Shown one piece after another: positions 12,438 through 22,612 of a stretch of DNA of 64,000 bases. How positions within the stretch are numbered: position 1 is the first letter of the stretch; every line of letters begins with the position of its first letter. A model generated the notes under the pieces. It saw only the letters and a list, made by a program, of their open reading frames with translations. It did no database searches and was not told where the DNA came from. This DNA is from Sisyra terminalis. Taxonomy: Eukaryota; Arthropoda; Insecta; Neuroptera; Sisyridae. The position numbers were made by a program, and so were the translations under genes. The stretch spans positions 17,794,001-17,858,000 of the forward strand of contig OY292275.1 in NCBI GenBank assembly GCA_958496175.1. Reading direction: 5' to 3'.

Positions 12438-13094
12438 AAGTAATCAAAAGAACAACGTTTTATTATTGTAACAACTCATTACAGAAATTACAGAAATGGT
12501 GAAAGATTTGCGAAAATAGTTTCCCAAATATGTCATGTTTTCGACCACAATAATGCGACAAATTGACCGACAGTGTGGTGTTTAATAAAAACATTTGAGA
12601 CCAAATTTACACTAATGGATCAAAAGATTATTACTTGTTGTCGTCCTTGTTAGTCTGTGACCAAGAATTCAAGGACTTCAGATCGGCATCATGGCATATT
12701 AACGGATTTTTTGTGATCCAAATTTGATGTAATTGATGTGAAAGACATGTTTTTCATACAAGACGGTGCAACGTGCCACACAACATGAACAAAATTGTGC
12801 TACTGTAGACCAAGTTTTCAGGCCGTATCATTTATCGATTTGGTGATTAACATTGGTCATCAAGATCGGGCCAACGATCCAACACCGATGAACTTTTTTC
12901 TTTGGAGCTATGTGAAGGAAATGATATGTGTATTTAAGCCTTAAATAGTTGAACATCTTAAAGTGAAAATACGGCGCGTTATTGGTGAAATACAACTACA
13001 TTTATGTGAAAATGTTATTAAAAACTTCAACAAAAGTATAACCCTGGGTCATAGGTTTCGTGCTGGCCATTTGCCTATTGTATTTCATTATTAA
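12438..13094 (+). pseudogene. Mariner-type (IS630-Tc1-mariner) transposase, internally deleted pseudogene
   Basis: The frame from 12738 to the stop at 13092-13094 reads through the diagnostic C-terminal half of a mariner-like transposase. It has the second catalytic Asp in FIQDGATCH (about 12753-12779), the third Asp region as DPTPMNFFLWSYVKE (about 12876-12920), then HLCENVIKNF (about 12999-13028) and a terminal GHLPIVFHY. In-frame stops lie right after CHTT and after VFKP. Upstream, other frames give N-terminal fragments such as RFAKIVSQI and FETKFTLMDQKI. Roughly 130 residues of the middle, including the first catalytic Asp, appear to be missing. The element is inactive. A tgggacactctttatgg string at about 13186-13202 may be the right terminus. 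Confidence 0.85.
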
Positions 13095-13202
13095 TAGAGA
13101 TTTTTTTTTCGTTATGTTGGAATAGAATCATTTAGCTAGTTCAAAAAATAAATGTGATTTTCTTTAAAATAAAATCCAGTTCTCTTGTTGGGACACTCTT
13201 TA

Positions 13203-14375
13203 TGGAGTGAAACAAAAACAATATCTATGAAAAATTTGACCTCAAAAAATAAAAGTAGTACAATTAATATTTGGACCATTCTATGGTTCTTAAAATTTGG
13301 CACTTAATATATAAAACATTATGTTCTTTCATCTCTGCTGCAAAAATATCACCTCATTATGCTATAATCACTGATAGTTAAAAGCTCTTTTGTTTGATAA
13401 AGAAAATCTCTGTCGTTTAAATTGACTCTTAATAACATTTCCCCTTTTGTCATACTACGGTATTACCAAATTATTTCAATGTCCGCTCTAATGAAGGTTT
13501 CTAATGACTTTTTTTTAAACCACAAATTTTAATTAAACGATGAGTTGAACTAATATTTCGTGTTTTATGATTGTCGAATGAAAAGCTGCTAGCAATATTT
13601 TCTCAAATAGGCCATTAAAATTTTAAACAGCAAAAAGAAATATAATTTTATGTACGTTTTGATGACAGTGGGAATTAAAAAATTTAAATGATGCAGATTA
13701 ACCGGTTGTCGGAAATGTAATAGCTTATGACCTATTTTCTTGCACATTTGAAGATCTTATTGTGTGAAACTAATTTAAAGAAACGTTGTGTACATTTGGC
13801 ACGTGTGCTCAAATATAATGTCGTTTAACACAAACACTGAACTGTGTGCTTTTGCTCAACTTTAGCGACATATAAGACTATTGGTTATGAAATAAAATCA
13901 AACATTTTTCATAGCCAGTTTCAACTCGATATAAGAAAATTGAAAATGTGAATCGGTTGATCACGGAAAAAAGTTTGCAATAAAAATGAAAAATAAAACT
14001 TAAAACAATTCTAGCGTTTTGTTGAAGGAAACTATTTGAAAAAATATATGATATTTCATGAAAAGTAAACGAACTTTATTGTTGGGTGAGTACAAGAAAA
14101 TGAAACATTAATTACTAATTTTAATGTGAAAAATTCTTTTTTTTCAAATCAAAAGAATAATCTGAAAATTGTCAGTTAGCAAGACAACTATAATAAACAG
14201 AATGCAATGTAATAATGTGAAGGAAAAGAATTGCAATATCCAACCGTAAGACCAGTTTAATAAAAGCTCTATCTTTTTAATTTAATATAGCTTTAAATTT
14301 TCATAACAAAATTAAACAGAATCTTTAGTGAATATAAAAGTAAGTTAATATTTTTGTGTTCAAAAATATTTGTTA
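13203..14375. other. No gene or repeat recognised
   Basis: AT-rich sequence between the mariner remnant and Helitron-like copy A, without supported features. Confidence 0.5.
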
Positions 14376-15319
14376 CTAGCTGATCCCCGCAACTTCGTCT
14401 GCGTAACGTAGGTGTAGATTATATTATCTTTTTAGCTCTGCTATTTGTTGTGGTATATGAACATTTTTATTTTTCTTATTTCGTTGACGAAAAACATAAT
14501 CATACTTAAAACACTATTTCGTCAACTTTAAAACAACACATTTAATAAACTGTTGCAAAGAATAAAATTGTTCTATGTAATAATCAATTAATTTTCAAAA
14601 AATATTTATAAATATCTAAAAACAGTATGTCTATTGCGTATAGCTACGGTAGGTATACCTATCGTAGACCAAATAATCTGTAAATCAATCAGTATTTATA
14701 CATAAATAAAAAATATCGCCAAGTTCAATAAAGTTGGTCTTAATTATAAGTAAAATGGGGTGACCATGCGACATTTGTCAAATAACTAACATTTTTAAAC
14801 TTGTGATATCTTTCGAATGGAATGTTCAAATTGAATAACTCAAAAAGTTATATAATGGTATTGAAGCAAACTTAAATATGAAGTCATTTATTTTGATAAG
14901 GATTAATCCAGAAGTATAAATAAAAGAGCTTTTATAACGGTGGCATTTATGTAAATTTTTTAAAATGAAAAAACGCTTATTGTGACATAACTATAATAGT
15001 TAGACATATGCTGTCGCTTTATTTTTTGTAGATAATGATATGTTCTACAAAATCGTAGTACATTATTTTGTCTATAACCAATAGTTTTCGCAGCGCACGC
15101 GATAAAACAATGTTTTTTGGTAATTTTTTTCAGACCTTGGGTTACATTATTGGAGTTTTAGTATAGATCCTTAACTTTTTTGAAAATTTAATATAGCCCA
15201 TGTTCACCGGAAAGAATGTAGCTTCCTAACAGTGAAAGAAGTTTTCAAATCGGTCAAGTAATTTCGGAGACTATTCAAAGCAAACAAACAATCAAATCTT
15301 TCCTCTTTATAATAATAGA
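14376..15319 (-). mobile_element. Helitron-like non-autonomous element, copy A
   Basis: Read on the minus strand, it begins TCTATTATTATAAAGAGG (15319 downward), preceded by A, and ends gatcagCTAG (14376), followed by T. TC...CTRR ends inserted between A and T are the Helitron hallmark. A GAC-GAA-GTC hairpin lies about a dozen bases before the CTAG. The 5' part (gattgtttgtttgctttgaa, then ccgatttgaaaacttctttc and tagcccatgtt on the minus strand) follows a consensus I know as widespread in arthropod genomes. It has no Rep/helicase. Its last ~385 bp are homologous to the end of copy B (61880-62262). Assignment to Helitrons rests on the termini. Confidence 0.7.
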
Positions 15320-15642
15320 TAGATAAAATATTAATCAGATGGCTGAAAGTCTAATCCAAAGCTGGTCAAATAGTGGGATATGGAGTTTGCAAACTAAGAA
15401 GATTGCTGTAATTACATTTGGTAGTAATAGTTTATTTCAATATTGCAAAGCCATATTCAATGTACGAAAACCTTAAAGTTAGTGACATTTTTAAAGCATA
15501 ATAAATTTTAAGTAAATACTTTAGCTTCAAAGTCAAACTCTTTGGAAACCTCAATATCTTAAGTCCATCAGGTAAACATTAAATTTTTTCTATTTGTTAA
15601 AAATAGCTACGAAACAGAGCTATTAGAGGATATTTTCTTAAT

Positions 15643-16197
15643 TACTTTAGAGTATACAAGATGTATCTTAATTCGTTTATTTTTTGACAAAAAGTATCTT
15701 GGCTACTTTTGAAAACGAACTAGATATATCATGTAACTTAATAATATCTTAGATACCGAAAATAACTTCAATACCTAGTGACCGAGGTATTAGATGCAAA
15801 GTTTTATTTTGTTTTGTTCTAAAAGAATCAATTTATACCCCTTATAATAATCTTCATTCGTTTTTAAAGTGTAATTTATTTATACAATAATTTTATTTAT
15901 ACAGTAATTTGAAATATACAATTTTCTTTGTCTTTATTAATAAAAATAAGAAAGACATAATAATGATTATCTAACAATTTTACCTAATATGCCATGAAAT
16001 TTATTACATACATAGTGTACAAAGTAACTAAAAAAGTAACATTTTAAGTATGTATCTTAAAAAGCACCTTAAGATAAGTATATAAGTTCCTTTTTTCAAG
16101 AGTAACTAGATAACCAAAGCAACTTCGGATGCTTTTTATAAAAATAACTTATTTAATATCTAGAAACTTTCCTCAACTATCTTGTATACCTAAAGTA
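15643..16197. mobile_element. GTATCTT-rich TIR element, family R1 copy 2
   Basis: The left end tactttagagtatacaagat and the right end atcttgtatacctaaagta are near-perfect inverted repeats of about 20 bp. Multiple agtatctt/agatacc motifs occur near the ends. The interval 15940-16170 aligns with 8935-9170. It is about 555 bp and non-coding. The flanking bases (ttcttaat / tctgaaat) do not form a clear duplication, so the superfamily is open; a hAT-like origin is possible. Confidence 0.6.
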
Positions 16198-16240
16198 TCT
16201 GAAATTTAAGGTAGTTTTTTGACGTTCAAGAGTTCTAGAA

Positions 16241-16739
16241 AAACAATTGTCGCTCGTATGTTTTCCAGAAAAATCCAATGTGGTGCTATGTTGTCGTTTA
16301 GAGCTTTTCTATAAATATTAAAATATATAACATTCGCAGATATAATATTCTTTGTTTGTTCTTATAGTCTTTAGGTTATCCCTATTAAAGAAATGTCAAA
16401 ACAGAGCATTTTCTTTCAAGGTCGTCGGCTGGTAAGACATGAACTGTAAAGTTCATTTTTCAGAACTCTCAAACTACGAAAAATAACACTAATTAATGGT
16501 GCAAAAAAAATTGAAATTTCAATTTTTGGCATTTGGCACTTTCCAAACTAAACTTTTTTTCGAATGATGTTTTCCGGGAAAATATATGTGACAAATTTTT
16601 TTTCTGAACTTTCGGGCGATAAAAGAACACCAATTATTAGTGCAAAAAAATCGAAATTTTACTACTTATAGAAAAGCTCTAATCATACGTTTAGCATTAC
16701 ATAGGGTTTTTCTAGAAAATAAGCGAGCGATAATTTTTT
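16241..16739. mobile_element. Foldback/MITE with ~80-bp inverted repeats
   Basis: The left arm (16241-16320) and right arm (16660-16739) pair without any length change. Examples are ttgtcgctcg with cgagcgataa, ttttccagaaaaa with tttttctagaaaa, and gagcttttctata with tatagaaaagctc; paired positions sum to 32980 throughout. The loop contains an imperfect direct duplication (actaattaatggtgcaaaaaa and caccaattattagtgcaaaaaa). It starts about 45 bp after the R1 copy. No coding capacity; superfamily unknown. Confidence 0.7.
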
Positions 16740-17753
16740 TTTGATAAAAATTTACAAAATATTTCGTTGTTATTTTTTACAAATTCAAAAAATGGAGTGA
16801 TAAATTGATGGATGTTAATATTTTAATGTCTAAAAACTTAACAGCAGTTGGTCAATAGCATCATTGCAGAAGTGGCCTTGAACACTTAAATTAAATCCAA
16901 ATATTTTAATCTTTCTTAAAATATCAGAAAACATAAGGGTTTCATATCTCGTTCTTCCTTAAATGATTAACCATAAAAAAAGGTGGACAGCTTTAAAGTT
17001 TAATAAATGTTACCCAAATATACAAATACGAGGAATGCTAGTTTTTTTTAAAAAAAAAAGTTATATCCTCTAATATTGAATAAATTAAAATAATTCATAG
17101 ATGAAGACTAGTCAACCAGAAAATTTTATGGTAAAAAGGAGGTAAAAAAAAAATTGAATGAAAAAATAGTCAATTTTAAGGGTTTACCCAGCTTTTAGTA
17201 TTTGAATATTTATTTTGGGTAGTATGTGTTAAATTTTATTTATCTTTCGATATTTTTCATATCCTTTTTTCACTTATGAAGAAACATTTTTTTTTCATTT
17301 ACGTCCAATGCCACCCTAGGCTTCATTCGATATGCCACCTTTCTTACTCCATAACAAGGTGGTTATCTACATAGATGAAACATCTAATTTTCAAATATTA
17401 AAATCATGTAATATTTTTTATAAATTTCAATAAATATTCTTATGTTTATGTTTTAAATGTTTAAAATTTATTTTTGAATTTAAATATTTTTTTCAAAGAT
17501 ATAAGTCACAGATTTTTTCCAACCACAATTTACGATATTAACCTATTTTTCTTTGGTTCGAGCGTAAACGTTGATTATATCACCATAATCGATTTCTTAG
17601 AGTAATTAGGGTTCAAAAGATAAAAATTCCAGAGCATTACGTTTATCTTGGTCCATACTAGCACGTTAGTAATTTTTTACCCTTTTTGGGGAGGAAAAAT
17701 ATCTTTCTTCTGAACAATTTGTAGCTGAGACTCAAAAAATGCGCAAAGCAATG
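16740..17753. other. No gene recognised
   Basis: AT-rich DNA upstream of a LINE fragment. More 5' LINE sequence may be present but is too decayed for me to read. Confidence 0.45.
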
Positions 17754-18049
17754 TCTACGAGCGATCACGTGCGAAATGAAGAAGTACTAACGAAACTTAA
17801 TAACACAATAACTCTTCTGATATCTTCAAAGAAGAGAAAATACTGTACTTCTGTAGTTAAAGTTAATGACAAATATCACTCCAGTTAATCTTTCAGGGTT
17901 GGATTAAAGGAAAAAGTGCTTTGGGAAGAAAAAGGACACCCTGGCTAACAAACTTTCGTGGGTGGTTCGGAAAAAGCACTAGAGGACTCTTTCATGCTGC
18001 TGTATCAAAAATTAAAATTGCCATGATGATCGCCAATCATCAACGTTGA
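17754..18049 (+). pseudogene. LINE ORF2 C-terminal fragment (endonuclease-reverse transcriptase type)
   Basis: Frame 1 (17754-17868) reads a segment with RNEEVLTKL and a Lys-Lys-Arg-Lys motif before VNDKYH. After a single-base shift, frame 2 reads QLIFQGWIKGK, GRKRTPWLTN, RGWFGKST and KIKIAMMIANHQR, then stops at 18047-18049. This order (NEEVL; KKRK; LLQLI-QGKI-GKR; GRRR--WL-NLR-WF; L--A---I-IA-MIAN) is the C-terminal tail common in insect non-LTR retrotransposon ORF2 proteins. A GAA/AGA-rich tail (18059-18074) follows. No endonuclease or reverse transcriptase domain remains, so it is a short, dead 3' fragment. I do not assign a clade. Confidence 0.75.
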
Positions 18050-19957
18050 AGGGGTACCAAAAGAAGAAGAAGTTGGGAAGAATAAGTTTAATGATGAAAC
18101 AAACGAAACTGAACTATCATTAGATAGATAATGGAAAAAACTGATTTAATTGAAATAACCGAAGAATGTGATCGATACGGAAGTAAAAAATTAGTGGACC
18201 ATATCCTACTAGAATGAAAAAGAACGAAGACGGAAGGAAGAACAAGTGGTATACCCCAGAAAGTGGTGTGAAGGCACCTTTAAATGTCTCAAAATGACTA
18301 GAATTATTAAAGATCTGTAATCCAGGGACAAGGTGTGATGTGATATGGTGAAGTTGGTAAAGGTGGTAAAGCAAGTGCAAGAGGCTAAAACGAGATAGAC
18401 GCTAATGACCCTGGCAGTTGAAGCGACTCTAAATAATTAACGAAAAAAGCTGATTTACAACCATTAAATGAAGTATGATCTAAAACTAAATATTCTCATT
18501 AAATGACTGATGTTATAATTTAAAACTCAAGGACATGTGGGTGGACTTTGGTGTCACAAATAAATTTAAAGTTTAAATTTCGTGAAGAAAAAATACTTCT
18601 TTGTTTACTGGATTATTATAAACTTTCAAGTGCTCGAAACTATACGACAATCGAAGATTAAATTTTCTTTATTTTCATTAAGATATTTGATTTTTTTTAA
18701 ATTTTTCTACCTAGTTAGTAGTTACAACAGATTTTTTTTTGCTTACAAAGCAATTTTATTTTTCAATTATTAAGGGAAGAAAATTTCAGAAAAGTATTTC
18801 TTAGCAGATAAGAATTTTTTATTACACCACCCAATCCCCAAAATTTATGGTCATTGCCAGAGCTGTTAGGCAACACTGGGTTGATTCAGAATCTCTTTAC
18901 AACTTTGTATACCAGTAAGCTTTATTTCTTTCTCAAAAATCCATATTTGTACTAAATACAAGTTGATATACCTCTTTATTTCTCTATTTATAGTCACAAA
19001 GGTGTAATGCAGATAGAATATAGCAAATGTCAAGTTGAACAAAACTTTTTACAGTCTTTTACGTAAATGCGTAAAACGATTTTTTCTCTTTATATCTATT
19101 TGCTTGAAATAAAAACCTGTTATAGAAGACGAGTTAACAATTTATCACATTTCCATTAGAACTTTATTTTTTTAACTTTTTATCAACTATAAGGTGAACA
19201 AAAAAATTTCAAAAAATCACTAGCGCAAATTCACTTAAAATCAATAATCTTGTTATCAACGTTATATTTACTTTTATAAAGCGATAAGTTCTTTTCATTA
19301 AACGTTATACATCTCAAATGTATTATATATACATCTTACAAGAAAGTTCAAGAAAATTCTGCTAAAGTAGATTATATTTTCACTTAAAGTAGGCCGAAAT
19401 TGTATCTTGCCGTTTTAATTCAAAGTGTAAATTTAGCAAAAATAATTAATTATACATTTCTTAATAAATTATAAATTTAAATTCTATAATACATGCTTAC
19501 ATTTATGGTTCGAATTTAAAAAGATAAATGAGAATAAGTAATTGTCTGTGGGTGGATAAACATAAATTTATGAGAAAATTCGTATTTAAAAAAAAAATAA
19601 CGAACGAAGAAAGTTTTACAAATAAAACGTTTTGATCAATCATAGAACTGCGGCACTTACTGTTAGTATTTATTTCCACATTTTCCATTTCCTTATTCGT
19701 GAAATATTTTAGTCGTAAAACACAGACCAGTATCGTATCTTATCTACATTTCAGCTCATTAACATTTTTCGTTTGAAAAATGTATAAGAAACAAGATATT
19801 CATAAGCTTTTCCTCATTCCATTATGTTGGCTTCTTTCAACATCAAGGACATAATTGCAGTCAATATTTAAAACTAATGTGGTTTCATCACTGATTGTCA
19901 TTTTAATCTAATGACACACTTTTTCTTCAAAGTAAAAGATTTTTTTCCAATAGAAAG

Positions 19958-20000
<43 letters not shown>

Positions 20001-20738
20001 TATATATATTACATAATTGTAACGGTTCACGTTTTATTGTCGCAAAAACAAACCTCATAAACTTTATTGAAATAATTGTTGGATATGAATATGAAAATGT
20101 TTTACGTTCATACTTGTTATATTGATTTAGTAGAAGAGTCTCCTCATATTTCTTCATTTCATGCGAAAAAGCAATAAATATCGAACTTACATGAAGAATT
20201 TGATTAAAAATCTCTAATATAAAATAGTTACGACCCTTAAAATTCTTCGCTAAATAAAACGGAGTACTTGACTTTTGAAGTTCATTCATTTTATTGTAAC
20301 AAACTCATATTATTATAAATTAAGAGTTAATTATTACCAAATGACAATGTAGCAAATTACAAAGCTTTTTGGAGGCGTTTTTTATAAGTAGCAAATAAAA
20401 ATATACATTTGCTAAAATCATTTTTGATAAAATTTAGAATATAGGTAATTATGTTAAAACAATAATGAATACAACGTTTGTTATACAAAAGAAATATTTT
20501 ACAGACTGACGTCAAGGAACCAAAGTAGTACACATGTGCTTATTGAGAAACATTAAAGAAATAAGACAAAGACTCACAATATGACTAATGAAGACTACTT
20601 TTGAATATATAATTCGACAGAGCTATTCATTGGATCAAATAAAAATATTTTACGATTCTTTTAGTTTTCCTTACAAGAAATTGAAATATAAGCTTCCCCC
20701 CCAAATAAAAAAAAAAATAAAAAGCCATTACGCTTACT
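18050..20738. other. No gene recognised; (TA)n microsatellite within
   Basis: The sequence is AT-rich without supported genes. Frames at 18120-18380, 18582-18773, 19503-19688 and 19927-20289 are low-complexity; the last owes an Ile-Tyr run to the TA repeat. Confidence 0.5.
19960..20010. repeat. (TA)n dinucleotide microsatellite
   Basis: An essentially uninterrupted TA run with a single A-rich break near 19997. A likely polymorphic simple repeat. Confidence 0.9.
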
Positions 20739-20903
20739 GGTAGCCAAGTGGTAAAGGTGATCGCTTCAAAACCGGTAAGTGAGGGTTTCAATCCTTAATT
20801 CGAGCAAATTTTCGATATTTTTCGAATACGGATTTTTTTTAATCCTTGAATCGTTAAAGACCTTTGTCATATATAGCGACGGTAAATAACAATTTAAAAA
20901 AAC
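20739..20903 (+). repeat. tRNA-derived SINE (copy S3)
   Basis: Starts ggtagccaagtggtaaagg (box A-like) and continues gatcgcttcaaaaccgg. Its decayed box B is gggtttcaatcc (about 20783-20794). The body carries gcaaattttcgatatttttcg, tcgttaaagacctttgtc and gcgacggtaaataacaa, ending in A's. It is collinear with S2 at 11424 with scattered substitutions. The box B mutation suggests this copy is no longer transcribed. Confidence 0.85.
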
Positions 20904-22018
20904 AAGGCGTTACCATTATTCTTTCCATGTAGAGAATCAATTTTTGTTTTGGTATAGTAAATAGTTTTTTTTTTTTTTTTGATTGAACATACTAGTTGAT
21001 TCATTTTTCCTTTTAATGTTGATGCCTACTAATAGAAAAGTTCTTAGCCATGCTTAGTTAATAAGTGATTAGTACTTAGGATATCCTATAAAAGAAAGAT
21101 AAATTTTTGAAGCGAAAATACTTATGATGTGTTTCTCATGAAACGTCTTTACATTATTGATTGCTTCATCAAGTAACCAATTATGTATACTTTTTCGTTA
21201 AAATAGGCAACGTACTGAGCAATAAATTATCCTATCATAATCTCCACAAACACAAACTATACAAATCATTATTCAATAATCTCTGAAAGTCGTACTATTG
21301 ATTTCAATTACTACCGAAAATTTAGCACGATGAATTATACAAAAATGTATCTAAAATTAGATGGCAGTTATTTTACTTCTTCTAAATATCCAGATCAAAT
21401 ATCATCCAGATCATCTTTCAACAATCTTATAGGATTGGATCAATACGCTTGTGGTATACATGATTGATTTATAAGTACAATTAACAAGGCGTACTTGTGA
21501 TGCTTCCATCATATTACTGGAAAACTGGAGAAATAAGACTACTTCTAGTTGAAAGGAAAGTGGTACGCAAATATAACTGAAAAAGATACCACATACGATG
21601 GTTTGATCATATAAAGGAGATAACTGAGTACTGATTACCTAAACCAGCACATCTTGGACAGGAGAATAATATGGAAGAAAATTCTCATAGGAGTGGAAGG
21701 ACAAAAAGCATAGAGTTTTTTGGGATCTCAACGAATTAAAAATGTACAAGATATATAATAAATAAATTGTGATATTCCAAAAAGAGTTTCAAGATAAGCC
21801 ACTAGGTTCGAGGACTTAATGAGAGGCCTCAATAAGTATTGGAACCCTATATGAGATGGTAAGATGAACTCCGGTCATCGCTTTTTCAATTGATGCAGTA
21901 GATTTTTGGGATGCTGCAGTGATGATAACGTTTGCATTTCTGAGGTTTTATGGAAGTCTAATTTTTCATAAAACTTTGGAAATTATTGTAGAGTTTCAGA
22001 TCCTCGATGATGATAAAT
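20904..22018. other. No firm features; possible decayed LINE tail at 21540-21760
   Basis: Around 21590-21710 broken frames give strings such as HIRWFDHIK and SHRSGRTKSIE. These are loosely reminiscent of LINE ORF2 tails (RW-GH--R; GR-K--W). Support is too thin to call a feature. Confidence 0.3.
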
Positions 22019-22185
22019 TGGTAAAAATATTCAGAGGACTAGGATCAAAAAATAATCAGTCAAAACTATTTATTACATGCGCGACGTTTCGGCCCAGTTA
22101 TTGAGCCTTGCTCAGTCGTTCGTAAATTATCGCTTTAACCTTGTTAAAAATAATCATTGTCAATTAATTTTTATACGGTACAGTT

Positions 22186-22282
22186 GGTAAAAACAATCAT
22201 AAAACTCCCAAGATACATATTTTTTTATATTCTATTGGAAAAAAAATTTATGTATCTTGGGAGTTTTATGATTGTTTTTACC
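22186..22282. mobile_element. 97-bp palindrome nested in the FB1 left arm
   Basis: The arms ggtaaaaacaatcataaaac then tcccaagatacata (22186-22219) and their inverted complement (22249-22282) are essentially perfect around a 29-bp A/T-rich loop. The outer FB1 pairing is interrupted here and resumes on the other side. That indicates either insertion of a small foldback MITE or a local duplication-inversion. Arm identity is higher than in the outer palindrome, consistent with a younger event. Confidence 0.7.
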
Positions 22283-22515
22283 CAAGGTTTATAAAATAAA
22301 CAGGTGACCTCATGCGCTACGTGACGCATGCAGAAGAAATTCGTACATGTCTTCAGATAAATTCAAATTTTAAAATTCTTCGTATGACGTCATTTTTTTT
22401 TTCTAATGGGGCAACCTGTGTATTTTATAAACCTTAGTTTTTACCAACTGTACCGTATAAAAATGAATTGACAATGATTATTTTTAACAAGGTTAAAGCG
22501 ATTATTTACGAACGC

Positions 22516-22545
22516 CTGAGGAAGGCTCAATAACCGGGCCGAAAC
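22516..22545 (+). ncRNA. Hammerhead-like core motif in FB1 right arm (unproven ribozyme)
   Basis: CTGAGGA (22516-22522) is followed by one A and a five-pair stem, GGCTC (22524-22528) with GGGCC (22536-22540), closed by loop AATAACC. GAAAC (22541-22545) comes next. CUGANGA-stem II-GAAA is the hammerhead catalytic core. Here an extra A sits between the first block and the stem. A cleavage site and stems I and III are not evident; a GTA trinucleotide at 22554-22556 is the nearest candidate. In the left-arm copy (minus strand) the equivalent of invariant G8 is C. Penelope-like retroelements are known to carry hammerheads; the relation here is inference. Confidence 0.35.
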
Positions 22546-22612
22546 GTCGCGCATGTAATAAATAGTTTTGGCTGATTATTATTTGATCCTAGTCCTCTGA
22601 ATATTTTTACCA

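Larger units (their letters stand above)
22019..22612. mobile_element. 594-bp palindromic foldback with hammerhead-like motifs (FB1)
   Basis: Outer arms 22019-22194 and 22437-22612 are inverted complements without length change (paired positions sum to 44631). They carry the same order of motifs: ttcagaggactaggatcaaa, tttattacatgcgcgacgtttcggccc, caaggttaaagcgat and ccaactgtaccgtataaaaa. Each arm contains a CTGAG(G/C)A-A-GGCTC-loop-GGGCC-GAAAC motif: plus 22516-22545, and minus 22115-22086. A second palindrome (22186-22282) interrupts the left arm: beyond it, aaggtttataaaata resumes pairing with the right arm. This tail-to-tail layout is compatible with an inverted partial insertion of a retroelement or with a foldback transposon. 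No coding sequence. Confidence 0.8.

Noticed and set aside
19927..20289. 120-codon minus-strand frame with Ile-Tyr repeats
   Set aside because: The repeat residues come from the (TA)n microsatellite; no other support.
21540..21760. Possible LINE ORF2 tail
   Set aside because: Only loose resemblance in broken frames; not enough to call.
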